Assembly: GCA_963969595.1 (NCBI GenBank)
Contig: OZ018408.1
Coordinates: 7,437,823-7,501,822, forward strand
Origin: Neckera pumila
Taxonomy: Eukaryota > Streptophyta > Bryopsida > Hypnales > Neckeraceae
Length of the DNA stretch: 64,000 nucleotides
Reading direction: 5' to 3'
Position numbers and translations under genes: made by a program. The notes under the pieces are model-generated. The model was not told the DNA's origin. It did no database searches and saw nothing but the letters and a program-made list of their open reading frames with translations. Position 1 is the first letter of the stretch; each line of letters begins with the position of its first letter. Positions 12,190-23,552 of the stretch are shown piece after piece.

Positions 12190-13704
12190 GCACCTAGTTT
12201 CTATTCCAGGGCCTTCACATACCTCCTCCACCTATCACCGTAGAGGTCAACAAAATGACAAGCAGCGCCCACACAATCAACATAGACATCTCTTTGTTTA
12301 AAAAAAAAGGTCCTACGTGCTTTTCGAAGATGGATGGGATGTGGATCACGATTTTGGGGAGGAGTGGCACTGTGATTCTGCCAATGCGCGTTCGTGATGA
12401 AGTCTTGTATGATCAGACGGGTGGCTGTAGCATCTTGCTCTCAACCGTCATATTGGAACAATGTATTGTCCCTTTTACCTGCGTCGGGGGTACCGACCAG
12501 ATTCAAGTTTCGAGCCTTTCGGAGATGGTTCGCCATGTTCTTGCCACTCCATCCAATAGACTGGCGTGCTTCGATCATGGCACATCGCATCCTGATGCTC
12601 GGCCTGCTTTCATTTCTTCCACGTGCTTGTGCATCGAGGTCTTGGACTTTGGATCGTGCATTCGTGAGGAGCTCCTGCAGGAGAATACTTCGAATTTCAA
12701 AGGGACCTCCCAACATCCTCTCAATGCCACGCATACTTAGCAGATCACGGGCGAAACAAAAGTTGTAGGCCTCTTCTACCATGTTCACATTGATTACCGT
12801 GATTTCAATTTGGGTGCCGCAAAGATACTCCTAGAGTTTGTCCCGTCCGTAGCGCCTCCAAGTCTTCGACAAGTTGATCAATTGTTTGCTTCTGGTTTTT
12901 AGAGTCTTCACAGTTTTGGGCAATCATCCAACATGCTTTTCTGTACTCTCGACAAAACAGCATGGATCACTTCTTAATACACCTTGACATGCTCCAAACC
13001 TTCCTGATTGGGCACCTTGAATTCCAAAGCACCAAAGCCAATGACATTGAACATATCATACACCTTTCCTTGTCTGAAGGTTCGATGGAAAAGAGTTGTC
13101 TCTCCCTGAAGTGAAAGATGTCCACCATTGCGGTGGGTGGCATGGTCCCCACATCAAATCGGTTCTTCTTCACCGTGGCCAATACACCACTCAGAGGAAA
13201 GTGGAGCTCCACACAACGGTCAATTTTGGATTGGGCATTTGGATAAGCTCACTTCATTCCATAAAAACCGACTCGGCATTCCTTATATCCACAGACACGC
13301 AGGGCATCCACCATGGCTTGAAGAGGCATGTTCACCTGGCTCTTGGAGAGAACAAGATTGTCCTTGTTGGCCGTCAACGACAATAGGTGGTTCCTACGCA
13401 GGTCTAGGCAAATGGAGCGCTTGACTTGTTGCCTTTGTTCGGGTGTGACCCCGACATCCACTCTCACAACCACCGGGTCTGAAATCACGTACAACCACCC
13501 CTCAAAATATTTCAAATCCCTTACAGGGTTTCTCCATATGGCCGGCCGGACAATTTCTCCAAGCATGCTGAACAAATCACGCAAGTCCATCATGAAACAA
13601 GAAGCATCCATGTCCACGCGGGATGGGTCAAGATCAGGGGGACCAGACCTACCGGGACCAAGTTCAAGCGACATGGAATCAGGTGAACTCCCACCCCCAT
13701 CCAT
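12190..13704 (-). pseudogene. Decayed coding region of unknown function
   Basis: The frame opens at an ATG at 13704 and runs 151 codons (KYFEGWLYVISDPVVVRVDV, RRNHLLSLTANKDNLVLSKS) to a TGA at 13251-13249. It continues in the same frame as VELHFPLSGVLATVKKNRFD and TAMVDIFHFRERQLFSIEPS, then shifts frame through VYDMFNVIGFGALEFKVPNQ, CREYRKACWMIAQNCEDSKN and MVEEAYNFCFARDLLSMRG, and reaches VDLYGDRWRRYVKALE before a TAG near 12.19 kb. The charged, non-repetitive composition across frames suggests a former gene with indels. No family recognised. It lies head to head with the MCM9 pseudogene and on the same strand as the SANT-like remnant, which could be its former 3' part. Confidence 0.45.
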
Positions 13705-14197
13705 CTACTTCGCCAAGACCCTAAACCAAGAAATGATAATCTAAACTCACGGAAACCCAAAAGAAGCAAGGATTTAGATGTTCTGATAAATTTTGCCTGG
13801 AGAGCAATGCGCACCAGTAAATATAACACTATCAAAAACACAAACTTACATTGATACAACATGGTAAGATGTTATTGTTTTGTTCAAATTAGAGCTCCAC
13901 TGGTCACATTCTGAAACCGCACAAAAATCTAAAAATTCAGTGGTAAATGTTGGGGTCACGAGAGATCGACTGAACGTTCTTCCGACTCTGCTCTCCCGTA
14001 AGCTCGATTGACAAATATCCGGAAGAAGGCACGCTCTACGTATAGGCTCAAATGCTCGAACTGATCTGAAGAATATCCTCTAACTCTTGTTTTAAACACG
14101 TGACATTATCGTTACACTGGCCACTAGAGAAAAGATCAAAGTGCAAAATGGAACTAAGATCAAACTTCAGTCTTGGACGATGGTGGGTGTTCGAACT
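13705..14197. other. Spacer between divergent pseudogenes
   Basis: Head-to-head spacer before the MCM9 pseudogene; it should have held both promoters. Nothing recognisable beyond the tandem units that follow it. Confidence 0.35.
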
Positions 14198-14375
14198 CCA
14201 GTTCGGGACGGCAACTCCAACCATAGACACGGTCCACAGCTAGCCTTGGTACGGTAGCTAAACAACAGTAAAAGTTCTCCAGTTTGGGACGACAGCTTCG
14301 CAGCTAAACATCGGCAAATCCCGACCAGAGAACCTCGGTCCACAGCGAGCCTTGGTACGGCAAGCAAGAACAGTC
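14198..14375. repeat. Two diverged tandem units before the MCM9 pseudogene
   Basis: The blocks AGTTCGGGACGGCAACTCC and AGTTTGGGACGACAGCTTC are each followed by CGGTCCACAG-C/G-GAGCCTTGGTACGG-like sequence and an AACAGT tail. The spacing between units is about 85-105 bp. This lies in the expected promoter region of the MCM9 copy; no function is evident. Confidence 0.5.
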
Positions 14376-14550
14376 AAGGACAGGCTTTGGACGCCCGGAC
14401 GGAGCTCGTTTTCGACTACAGGTACTCAACCCCCTCCCACTTATTTCAATTTCTTGTCTCCTCGTTCTGTTGGGTGAGTGATTTGCACGACTTGCCTCGC
14501 TTCACGTGTAGAATTCTGGTTCTTTTGTGAAAGTACAGATCCTTCCAGCC

Positions 14551-17500
14551 ATGGGAAAGTGCAAGTATTCTCTCATCAACCTTTCGGAATGGGAGGAGGC
14601 CACAGCTTGGCTGGACAATGAGAACGTGAGGGCTTTCCAATCGTACCTCAAAAACTACCATGGCAATTCTATAGAGGCTCTCCTGCTTGCCGAAGATGTT
14701 GCCTGCCATTATTCCATCCAGGTCGAGTGAGTGACTTGTTCCTCAATCGTGTTCATTCTGGGGTGTCCTTGATGGCGCCTTCTCTCACTAATGTGCAAAT
14801 TTATGCCCCAACATGCAACGCGGCTTCTAAATCTTTGCAGATACATCATCCAGAGTGGAACTCTGTCCTCGTTGGACTGGACCAGGCGTGTGTGACTTGA
14901 GAAACATTCATGATGGATCGATGATGCATGCATGTTTGTATGGCTTACTTTGTACAGGTTTGTCGACTTCTTAAATGCTTGCGCTTCATTGGATAATTTG
15001 CTACCCATTTAGTCGATCAAATTTCTACCTCTCTTCGACGATGGAGCTCGTTAGGCACAGGTGACGTTTGTATCCAGGACTCCAAAAATTCTTGCTTGTG
15101 CTTTTGTGTTTTTTTATAGTGGGTGACCAACTTCCCCTGATCATCTTGTCTGCGGTTCCAGATTGCTGCATTGGAGGCCTACGTGCAAAGAAAAAGTATG
15201 AAGTTAAAGGAAAACATGCATGTCCAATTGAATATGCATGGCTCGGCCTTCCAATGCCTCGGTAAGCACTCAATTGCGTTCCAAACACAGACCTCTGTTG
15301 TTGTAGCATATGCCGCGGTGGCAGGAATGTGTCCGTGGGATTGTAGGGAGATCCACAAACAATGACGGGATTCTGCTTTTCCAAATTTTTGTAAATTGTT
15401 TGACAGCTCGGACTTTTTTTTTTCCACTGATGTGGGTGATGTGTTGAAGAGACCAGACCCACTATTGGGCACGTGCGGGTCAAGGATGTTGGACACCTCC
15501 TCACCCTCAGAGGGACTATCATTCGATCTGATACAACACGGTTGGTCGAAGGAGGCCTACAATATGCATGCACGAGATGCAAACACAGGTAACAACCCCT
15601 TTTGTAACTACCTCACAAAGAGCACAGCGACTTTGCTTTAGGACCCTGAGTTTCTTTGAGACGGATCCAAAAAGTCCTTGATGTGTTATGTTTGTTTATC
15701 CATCGTCCAAACCTTTCTACTTCTTGTCCCTTCATTCCAATCCCTTGTGGCTTTGAGCCCAGGTGTAGAAAAACATGCATGGTTGTCTATGAGGCCAACA
15801 TATCAAATTGTGAGAGAGCGTGCTTTGGTTTTGTTCAGGTTGGTACCCTGAACCTGGACTTCCCCTTGTGCAGGTTCAAGTTAGACCCACAATTGGAGAT
15901 GGGCAACACGATCCAGCCACCATCGACGTACCCTTCATAGGTTGGGAAATATACTCCAGACCTTAAACCCGCGAACCCAGTTTCATGCCTAAGCCACTTT
16001 TTTCTGCTAGAAATCAGAGAAGACCGATGTGGACATTGCTAGGGACGGTGTTTGGTAAAAAGTTCCTGGCTTCTAAAGTGACGCATGCCTTGGAGTTGTT
16101 TTTGTTTTTCACAGGGGCGGCCACCATGTCTTGGGACCAGGTTCAAACTTGTTGGGGGTGCCCTGTTGGTATGCCACAATTATCAAGAAATCAGGATCCA
16201 AGAAAACATGCAGATTGTACAAATGAATTTGATGCCGCGTTCCATGGTCATTGTCCTGGAAGATGATTTGATGGATATGATGAAAGCTGGTGGTGAGCGT
16301 TTCACTTTCCCAAACCCTTCTCCAGAATCATGCAATGAGTTTTGGAAGCATTCTGGTTTGAATTGGTATGTAAGTTGTCGTCACTGCGATGAATCCATAT
16401 TCCTTGTTCACTGAACACCTCCTCTGTGACATAGATGAAATTATGGTGACTGGCGTGCTTTATACCAAGTGGAAACCCCCTACCCCAGACGCACGTTGTG
16501 ACTTGGAGTTGATGTTATTGGCAAACCACATCAGGTGAGTGTTTATGTGATATCGTTTTAGTTGGTTAAACTATCATCAATGCCTTTTACAATTAAACTC
16601 CCATGAACTCTTGTGGGATGACGGTTGGACAAAAGGCTCAGACAACGCGTGGTAAGTTCTGTCTTTCGATGTTTAGCATGCCACGTGAATGTAATGAGAT
16701 TGATCGGTGAACTGTTGCATTGGTGGCTATTCCAAGCAGGTCAACAAAAGAAAGTTGGCCACACTGGTGTCTCCACACATGGTCGAACAATTTGAGGACT
16801 TCTGGAAACATTACACGGACATCTGGAAACATTACACAGACATCCTCTTTGCAGGTATAGATGATGGACACGACGACTGTTTCCAGATTTTGTTGGCCTT
16901 GAATGTGGGGCTTCTCTCACATGTGTTGGGCGGGATGGTACTCTTTGATGAGAGCATGGATTGTATTCAAACAATGAAGTTTCTTTGTGTGGCTTTCTCG
17001 ATATTGTATCTTGAGACATACCTCATCCCAAATTTTGTCTCCTATTTGTAGGTCGCAACAGGATTTTGGAGAATGTTTGTCCCCAATTGTGTGGTCTCTT
17101 TGCTGCGAAGCTCGCAGGAAGCTCCATACCTGTTCTTTTCGCTCAAGGCTTAGCTGTTGTGGAGGATCTAACTGATGTGGGGGATGAAACTCTTGCCTCT
17201 TGGAGACGGAACATGCAATGATTGTACGCAGTTGTTTTGACCCTCATAGGCGGTGTCAGCCAAGCCGATGCTTTTGATACTAGAATACAAGGGGAATTGC
17301 ATTTGCTCCTTGTCGGCAATCCAGGTTCGTGGAAGCATTTGTCCAATCATAGGTTGAATTTACAAGTCCTTTGTTTTGTAGGATGACTTCCCGAAACCTA
17401 ATGTTTGAATGTGGCAAGTTTTAGAAATGGTCACAATGTTTTCAAATACATGAGTAGATTGTAGATTCCAAGCAGTTGAAGTTGTTGTGATAAATCCTTT

Positions 17501-18272
17501 TGATGTGATGGTGCAATGTGCATAATCCTGTGCGCAAATGCCTGAAGTCGGGGCTTTCCACTGTACAAGGCAAAAAAATTGGAACCTAGTTCAATGATCC
17601 CAAAGCGAAGTTGCTGATGGAAACACACATGCGTAATTATTGCATGCCCTACCCTGCTTCTTGCAGAGACAAGCAAGTCCCAATTTCTCAAATATACTGC
17701 ACAGCTTAGCCATAGGTCGGTGGTGACCACGGGCGTGGGGAGCACTGGGGCAGGGCTTACAGTGGTGGCAGTCAAAGAAGCAGGTGATTTTTTATCAGCG
17801 TCAAGAACTGTAATCCCAATTTTGGTTCTGGACTTGTCGGTTCAGTGCTCTACGCCACTCGAAAAGAGCACTGTGACGACTGTTTCAACATTTGTCTTTG
17901 CATTGAGCAGGAGGCTGGACGTTGGAAGCGGGCGCACTTGTCCTGGCGGATGGAGGTCTGTGCTGCATCGACGAATTTCTCAGGTATTCCTATTCACTGG
18001 AAGAGTACGAAGCTTAAGCCTTCATTCCATTCTCCCTGAACGTAGGATGAATTTCAAACATGCATGCAACATGCATACGTGCGCTTGTTTGAGATCTCAA
18101 TTGTGAGGTGCCCATCATCTTTCCACATTTGTGCATTTTGATGCACTCTCTGGGTCGTCGTTGTACTGTGGTATTGGTTATTCACGAGTACTTGTCTTCA
18201 CAAAGGATTCGAGAGTCCGACAAGTCTACTATGCACGAGGCCATGAAACAACAAACCGTGAGCGTTGCCAAG
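14551..18272 (+). pseudogene. MCM9: MCM9-like helicase pseudogene, introns kept, 3' end missing
   Basis: MCM9 is an AAA+ helicase that acts with MCM8 in homologous recombination. Traced exons: 14551-14726, 14958-15060, 15162-15261, 15450-15588, 15874-15940, 16115-16292, 16435-16534, 16740-16854, 17052-17117, 17232-17324, 17667-17783, 17911-17983, 18206-18272. Family blocks include [106 protein letters not shown], the Walker B block [19 protein letters not shown] and MHEAMKQQTVSVAK. Decay: in-frame TAG at 15010, 15052 and 15938; a zinc-ligand Cys changed to Tyr (STYPS); a phase mismatch between exons 7 and 8; the exon 9 donor reads GA instead of GT; Walker A GTGKS has become ETSKS. Sensor 1, the arginine finger and the C-terminus are absent, since repeats begin just after 18272. 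Introns show it is a degraded gene or segmental copy, not a retrocopy. Confidence 0.9.
16802..16843 (+). repeat. In-frame 21-bp tandem duplication (WKHYTDI x2) in MCM9 pseudo-exon 8
   Basis: CTGGAAACATTACACGGACAT is followed directly by a copy differing at one base. It reads as a repeated WKHYTDI in the helicase linker, where MCM9 relatives have one such segment. Confidence 0.85.
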
Positions 18273-18334
18273 GTACCGCCCTAAGCTTATTGACATTTTT
18301 TGAATGGTCTTTGCGGTGAAGGTAGAGGTTGGTC

Positions 18335-18390
18335 CATCTAATTAGAGGCTCTTTAAAAGTAGACATCTAATTAGAGGCTCTTTAAAAGTA
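18335..18390 (+). repeat. 29-bp direct duplication
   Basis: CATCTAATTAGAGGCTCTTT plus AAAAGTAGA occurs twice in a row just after the truncation point of the MCM9 pseudogene. Confidence 0.85.
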
Positions 18391-18399
18391 ATAAATTGA

Positions 18400-20950
18400 T
18401 TTTTCAAAAATACCAAAAACTACACAGTTCATGTCTACAATTACACATGCACCTTTATTTCAAATTTAACAAATGTTGAACATACACCGCAAAAGTTATA
18501 GCTGAAAAATCACCCATATGAAGCTAAGGGGACAAAAAGTTATAGCTGAAAAATCACCCATATGAAGCTAAGGGGACAAAAAGTTATAGCTGAAAAATCA
18601 CCCATATGAAGCTAAGGGGACAAAAAGTTATAGCTGAAAAATCACCCATATGAAGCTAAGGGGACAAAAAGTTATAGCTGAAAAATCACCCATATGAAGC
18701 TAAGGGGACAAAAAATGGACACGTATTTCTTGCAACTATACTAGAGTAAATTTCTTTCTTGTATATGCCAACAGTCCAGTACTTCTAACTATTGTGTACT
18801 TGTGTCTAGTATGCATTTTAAGCCAACAAGATCCTTAATGACTACTTGACCATGCAATCAAATTTCATACAACAAATGAATGCAAACACATTTCAAGCAT
18901 GCTAAAATGCAATTTTTTCATCCATCATTTTTATGGAAGATTCTTGTGTTTGTTCTTTAAAATTTGTATGATATAGATTTTGGAGATTTTTCTTCTCGAT
19001 TAATCCCTAATAATCTATAATTTGAAGTATATTGATAGTTCTAGCCTCAAAATGTAACCTTTTCTATTCAAAAAATGACCCTTCATAAAATGATCCTTCA
19101 AAAGTCACTATGATTAGAACCTAATATTTTGAATTTATATAAACTTTTTTTTTAAAATCACTAATATTCAATCAACAACCATTCTAGAAGGAATTTTTAC
19201 TTTTTGGCTTCAAAGATTATTGAAAAATACTAGTGTATGTACTAGTTGATCTAGTCATATAGATATAATTTATAGATAATATTTTACAACTCAAGTTTGA
19301 GAGTCAACATTGAATTCTTACTCTAGATTGCATTTTATGATACATCTTCACAATTTGGAAATCTAGACTTCCCCTGTTCCTTTTCCTTCTTGGTGTTAAG
19401 GTCCAGAGGCAATGCACCAAGCGTGAAGCTTGAGACTGACTCATCAATAAGCCAATAAGGTGATGCTCAGTAATGCACGGGCACACGAATTGCACAAATC
19501 AACGTGTGACGAGAACAGTCAGAACACAGACCCTGTTCCACGGCACACAGCTAGCTCTGCACTTCCCATACTTTCTATACATGGATTGAACCGCGTACTT
19601 GCTCCATATTTTAAACCCGAATGAGGTGGATCTCACACCGATCGGCCATTTACAGATATCTATCAAAAAGGTTGCCCCTTTTTGTATTGAGCCACTTGGC
19701 CATGACTTGAACATGCATAAACTAATGCACAATGGTGCAATAGTGCAATTTCAGGCCTAGGATGCAGAATTAGAAACTAATGCACTGTAGCGATAATAAC
19801 TAACCAAACAGGACCATCTCTACGCTGCAAGTAAAACTCCATCGAAATCTTGATTTGGAAGTATTCAAAGATCATGATGACCGATGGCAGACGATTAATG
19901 CAACCTCAGTAATTGATGAAGAAAGTTAGGCAACGCTCCCTTTAGCAACTTGCCCTTGGAATTATGCAGAAACTAGGCAGCCTAGGGAGCTAGCCAGCTG
20001 CAGGTCAAGCAAATCCTTCGGACAGACAGACAGCTTCGAATTCCAATCGAGAAAATCAATCCTCGTACCAGAAAACTCAGTAAGAAATTTGCTTCTCGAG
20101 AGTACTGCTGCATTCAAATGATTCACTCAGTTACCTTAACCGCCCTTAACGCAACTTGAGTGCTTCTCGAGAAGCGGAATTGGAAGCAATTGCCGGCAGG
20201 AGCGGCATGGCAACTTGGGAAGCGTTGACATATGTGGCACAACTTCCAAAACTGCAATCTTAACACCACCGGACGTTCCTACAATAACGGGGGGTGACTT
20301 GAACGATCAGGGGCTTCGGGCCGGGTGCCGTGGGTGCGCAAAATGGTAGCCGATGAGAGAAGACTTATGCGGAAATCCGTCGCATTTCAGGAATTCGTTG
20401 TCAATCATTTGCTTGCGCTGCCCGTTAAAACAGGCTGCGTCATAAATTCACAATGACTCATGATCCACAGAGCTAGCTGTCCAAGCACGAGGCTGTCGAG
20501 AGTCGAGGCCGATAACTTATCCACTCGGCCAAAGCCTCCAATGGCTTTCCATGAAATCCCAAAGTCCACTGTGCATGTCCCCTAAACCTTGGGTTCCATG
20601 TCAACTCGCGGTGTTGGCACTGCCGAGGTAAATACCAAAAGTCAACAATAATACCGATGGCAATAAGAAAAACAATGTCAACGATTTCCACGCCTGTGTT
20701 TCAAATTCGCTATGCCTGGCTAATGTATCGGCATTGCCCACTTGTTAAAAAATAAACGACGTAAAATAAAGTATCTCCGGTCTTCAGTGCCTAACCCCTC
20801 GCTCACTACTTAAGGTGGCGGAACGTAGTCCTCTTCATCAGCATCCCCGTCTGCAATCTCTGACTTAAAGTTTCAGGAGCTGCTGCTTGCCATTTCACAA
20901 CTGAGTTGTAGTTCCTTTAGTCCATCTTCCGAACCCTACTTAAAGCTCTG
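18400..20950. other. Spacer between MCM9 pseudogene and cysteine-rich gene
   Basis: Contains the minisatellite (separate entry) and a dispersed repeat at about 19.10-19.36 kb similar to 51.80-52.07 kb (shared GATACATCTTCACAATTT). From 19.4 kb it is GC-richer sequence leading to the promoter and 5' UTR of the cysteine-rich gene. No gene recognised. The continuation of MCM9 (NPKGQYDP region) was looked for here and not found. Confidence 0.5.
18491..18712 (+). repeat. Minisatellite, five copies of a 44-bp unit
   Basis: GTTATAGCTGAAAAATCACC starts at 18495, 18539, 18583, 18627 and 18671. The unit ends GAAGCTAAGGGGACAAAAA. Copies are essentially identical, so expansion is recent. One unit resembles the reverse complement of about 52.15-52.22 kb (GGCCAAGGGGACAAAA), showing it grew from a dispersed repeat. 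Confidence 0.9.
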
Positions 20951-20952
20951 AG

Positions 20953-22528
20953 ATGGCGACCTCGCAGTTGCTCCTGGTGGCTGCCACCATGGCATTGCTC
21001 TTCATCGGTACGTCATGTCCCCGCTTCAATTCTTCTCGTCTGTCTGTCCGTCTTCAGCGTGGTGGTTTTGTTCGGAAACGGTCCCTCTTTCCGTCATGCC
21101 AGTGATTATCGTGGTTCCTGCAGGAATACCTGTGTATGTGTGTTGCTAATACGGGCCCGTACGCTCGGTCAGGTTACGATCTATGTGCTTCGACCCTTGG
21201 AGTTTTGGTACCCATGCATGGTGCATGCTGCAGTCGGGGAAAGGTTACTAATGTGAATGTCGACTTGTGCGAACATTGAGTTGTGCAGGCAGCGCGGATG
21301 CGTGGAACAAGTGCCCCAACGGCTACGCGGACTGCAAGTACCGGGTGCCCGGGTGCGAGACTAACATCTTCAAGGACCCAAAGAACTGCGGCTCGTGCGG
21401 CAACTGCTGCAAGCAGGTAGCGAACGCCGTGAACCCCTGCAAGTATGGCAAGTGCTGCGAGCCCGAGTGCAAGTACGGGTACGGCAACTGCGACCACAAC
21501 ATCTGGAAGAACGGGTGTGAGAAGAGCTTGTGGAGCGACCCCTTCAACTGCGGCTCGTGCGGACACTCGTGCAAGCAGGTCCCGAACGCTGTGACCCCCT
21601 GCAAGTATGGCAAGTGCTGCGAACCCGAGTGCAAGTCCGGGTATGGCAACTGCGACCACAACATCTGGAAGAACGGGTGCGAGAAGAGCTTGAGCGATGA
21701 CATCTTCAACTGCGGCAAGTGCGGCTACTGCTGTCCCGTGACATTGAAAGGCGGCGAGGCCACCTGCAGGTATGTATTGTGCTTAATGACAGATCCGTTA
21801 GGAATCTGAATCTTTGTAGTCTTGCATTCAGAGTTTGCGAATGGTATTCTACAGGTCCGTCATGGTTGCTTGATGATTGGAGATTAATGTTTTGTAGCAA
21901 ATTGAGTTAGTAATTGTACCCCATGATCACTACTGAGTTCGATCGTCCCAGCTAGTTGGCTCACTGATCACTGGGAACTTCTGCCACTTTATGCTGGGCC
22001 TAAAGGGGGGCCTAATGTGCATCTCTGGTTCGGGCTGAGGTTTGGAAGACCACAGGAAACTGTTTTCCGCGCACTTTTAGCGTCAATTGAGGCCTAATGC
22101 GTACAAAAATGGGCCAAAAGGGGGAGCAAAAGTTTCGCACCCCCCACCTCGGATTTGTACAAAAATGGGCCAAAAGGGGGGCCTAACTCTTCAGGAGTTA
22201 GCCCAGCATAAAGTCTTCAAAGTTCCCAGTGCGATGTTCCCTTGCATCCTTCCTCAAATGAATGCGTATGTTGGGGCATTCCGTCTTCAGAGTTTATCAG
22301 GCTTCCGTCGTGTCAAGATCGATCTTTGCTTTCGATGGCGAGGTGCTACTAGGTTGCTGCTCGATCGTCGTAAATAGGCTGGTATGTTCTGCAATACTTT
22401 TCTAGACTCTGACATTCTGTGGATTGCTTTGGGTTGGCCGTGGCAGCGCCGGCGTGTGCGGACAGCAGTGCAAGGCAGGCACCAAGTACGACAACAACAG
22501 CAATTGTTGCGTTCCAATCTATCACTAA
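20953..22528 (+). CDS. Secreted cysteine-rich three-repeat protein (Stig1-like motif)
   Basis: Three exons (20953-21007, 21289-21769, 22447-22528) give 205 residues. Residues 1-23 form a clear signal peptide (MATSQLLLVAATMALLFIG, then SADA), so the product is likely extracellular or in the wall. The mature part is three tandem repeats of about 50 residues of the form C-x3-GY-x-(D/N)C-x6-GCE-x8-D-x2-NCG-x-CG-x2-C...CC. Repeats 2 and 3 are nearly identical (shared block NCDHNIWKNGCEKSL), suggesting recent internal duplication. The protein ends with CGQQCKAGTKY and NCCVPIYH. The NCGxCGxxC core resembles plant Stig1-type proteins and also cysteine-rich repeat proteins of bacteria; I cannot assign a function. 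All three exons are in phase with standard splice sites. A poly(A) signal AATAAA at 22908-22913 fits a 3' UTR of about 380 nt. Intron 2 holds a MITE. A broken partial paralogue lies 4 kb downstream. Confidence 0.85.
21969..22231. mobile_element. CACTG-ended MITE (CACTA-like) in intron 2
   Basis: A 263-bp element begins CACTGGGAACTT and ends AAGTTCCCAGTG, with inverted ends extending about 35 bp (CTTTATGCTGGGC shared). Inside are two copies of ACAAAAATGGGCCAAAAGGGG. It sits in intron 2 of the cysteine-rich gene. GAT lies directly before it and, after one extra C, directly behind it. The downstream gene duplicate lacks the element at the matching place, giving an empty site. CACTG ends and a 3-bp target duplication fit the CACTA superfamily (established); no transposase is present. 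Confidence 0.75.
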
Positions 22529-22907
22529 GTTACTGAACAGCCGGGCAGCTAGTTCGAGAAGCGGGATTGCGCTGGGCTTAATCTGGAGTGTATTTAAGCA
22601 TCTAATAATAGGACTTTTGTAAGTTAATAGCTGGCCAACGCCCTGTTGCCTGGCATGCCAGGTGCAGCTAGTTGTGCTTTGATTTGCAACAATTAGGAGA
22701 TTGATCGAATCAAAGGGAATGTGCAGGCTAAAGTCTTGTGAATTGCTTGGAAGGCAAGTTTGTCGCTTGATGTTCCCCTGAGATCAGGATTTCAATTAAT
22801 TGTCAGCTTGTTTGTCGGGTCATATTCTGGTGGGATCGACATGCATGGTTTGATGGTCTGGTTTCCTTTGTGCGTGCTCGAGATGGGGTTGTAAGTTGTG
22901 AACTATC

Positions 22908-22913
22908 AATAAA
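22908..22913 (+). terminator. Poly(A) signal AATAAA of the cysteine-rich protein gene
   Basis: AATAAA lies 380 nt after the stop, in sequence that is conserved in the downstream duplicate (as ATCAATAAGCC near 27.0 kb, where the signal has lost one A). Confidence 0.45.
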
Positions 22914-23396
22914 GCCAAGCCCAGTTTGTGATATATTATTGCAAGTTCTGTTTTCTCACAAGTGCGTACAAATTGCTCATCGCCTAAATGTAACGTCGCC
23001 AACTCCATAGATGCGAGGTGACCGCTGACCTGGTCTATCAGAGTCTGATGTCATTCACGTGCACTAAGGTCGTAAATGGAATCAAAAGACCGGTATTGCT
23101 AGTTGGCGACCCGGCCCAAGTTCCCCAATGGCCCAATGATGCAGAGACGCCGGCTGCAATCTAATCGACTTTGCATAGTGCATATTGACAGTGTAGCTTC
23201 CCTAAAGAGTACGTCAGCTAGCCCGTGGACCACCAATTAATGTTGACAAGTGCTTCGCCATGCAGTATATCTAGCTAGCCTCACGTTAAGCATTGCTATA
23301 AAAATATCCCCGTTGGTCGCATTCCGTCGATGACTGCAGGGAATTAACTGAGTAACCATGATGGTACTTCATGCTGTCATGCAGTTGATTCTTCCA

Positions 23397-23552
23397 GGCC
23401 AAACGATTAATGCACTGAACGTCTCCAGTGAGTGTGCTTTTGGATATATGGATGATATGTTGCATTGGTCCTCACAATTTAAACGTACCCAAATGTACAC
23501 CCTCCTTCTTAATTTGAAACATCAAAAGTCATTCACTATTACATTGATTTGA
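23397..23552 (+). mobile_element. Possible reverse transcriptase scrap (YMDD box)
   Basis: FGYMDDMLHWSSQFKRTQMY followed by LLLNLKHQKSF resembles the YxDD box and following helix of Ty3/gypsy-type reverse transcriptases (YLDDILIFS...H...V...LR...). Only about 40 residues are convincing. No LTRs, protease, RNase H or integrase are seen nearby, so at best this is an old retroelement fragment. Confidence 0.35.

Noticed and set aside
12255..12740. 161-aa plus-strand frame
   Set aside because: Antisense to the decayed minus-strand coding region, which has more protein-like segments.
15025..15582. 185-aa minus-strand open frame
   Set aside because: Antisense to MCM9 pseudo-exons 2-4; low-complexity, no motif.
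14551..18272. Functional MCM9 gene
   Set aside because: Three in-frame stops, a lost splice donor, altered Walker A and no C-terminal exons.
18491..18712. CRISPR-like array
   Set aside because: The 44-bp units abut with no variable spacers; a minisatellite in plant DNA.
21174..21659. 161-aa minus-strand Ala/Val-rich frame
   Set aside because: Antisense shadow of the cysteine-rich exon; composition follows its G/C-rich codons.
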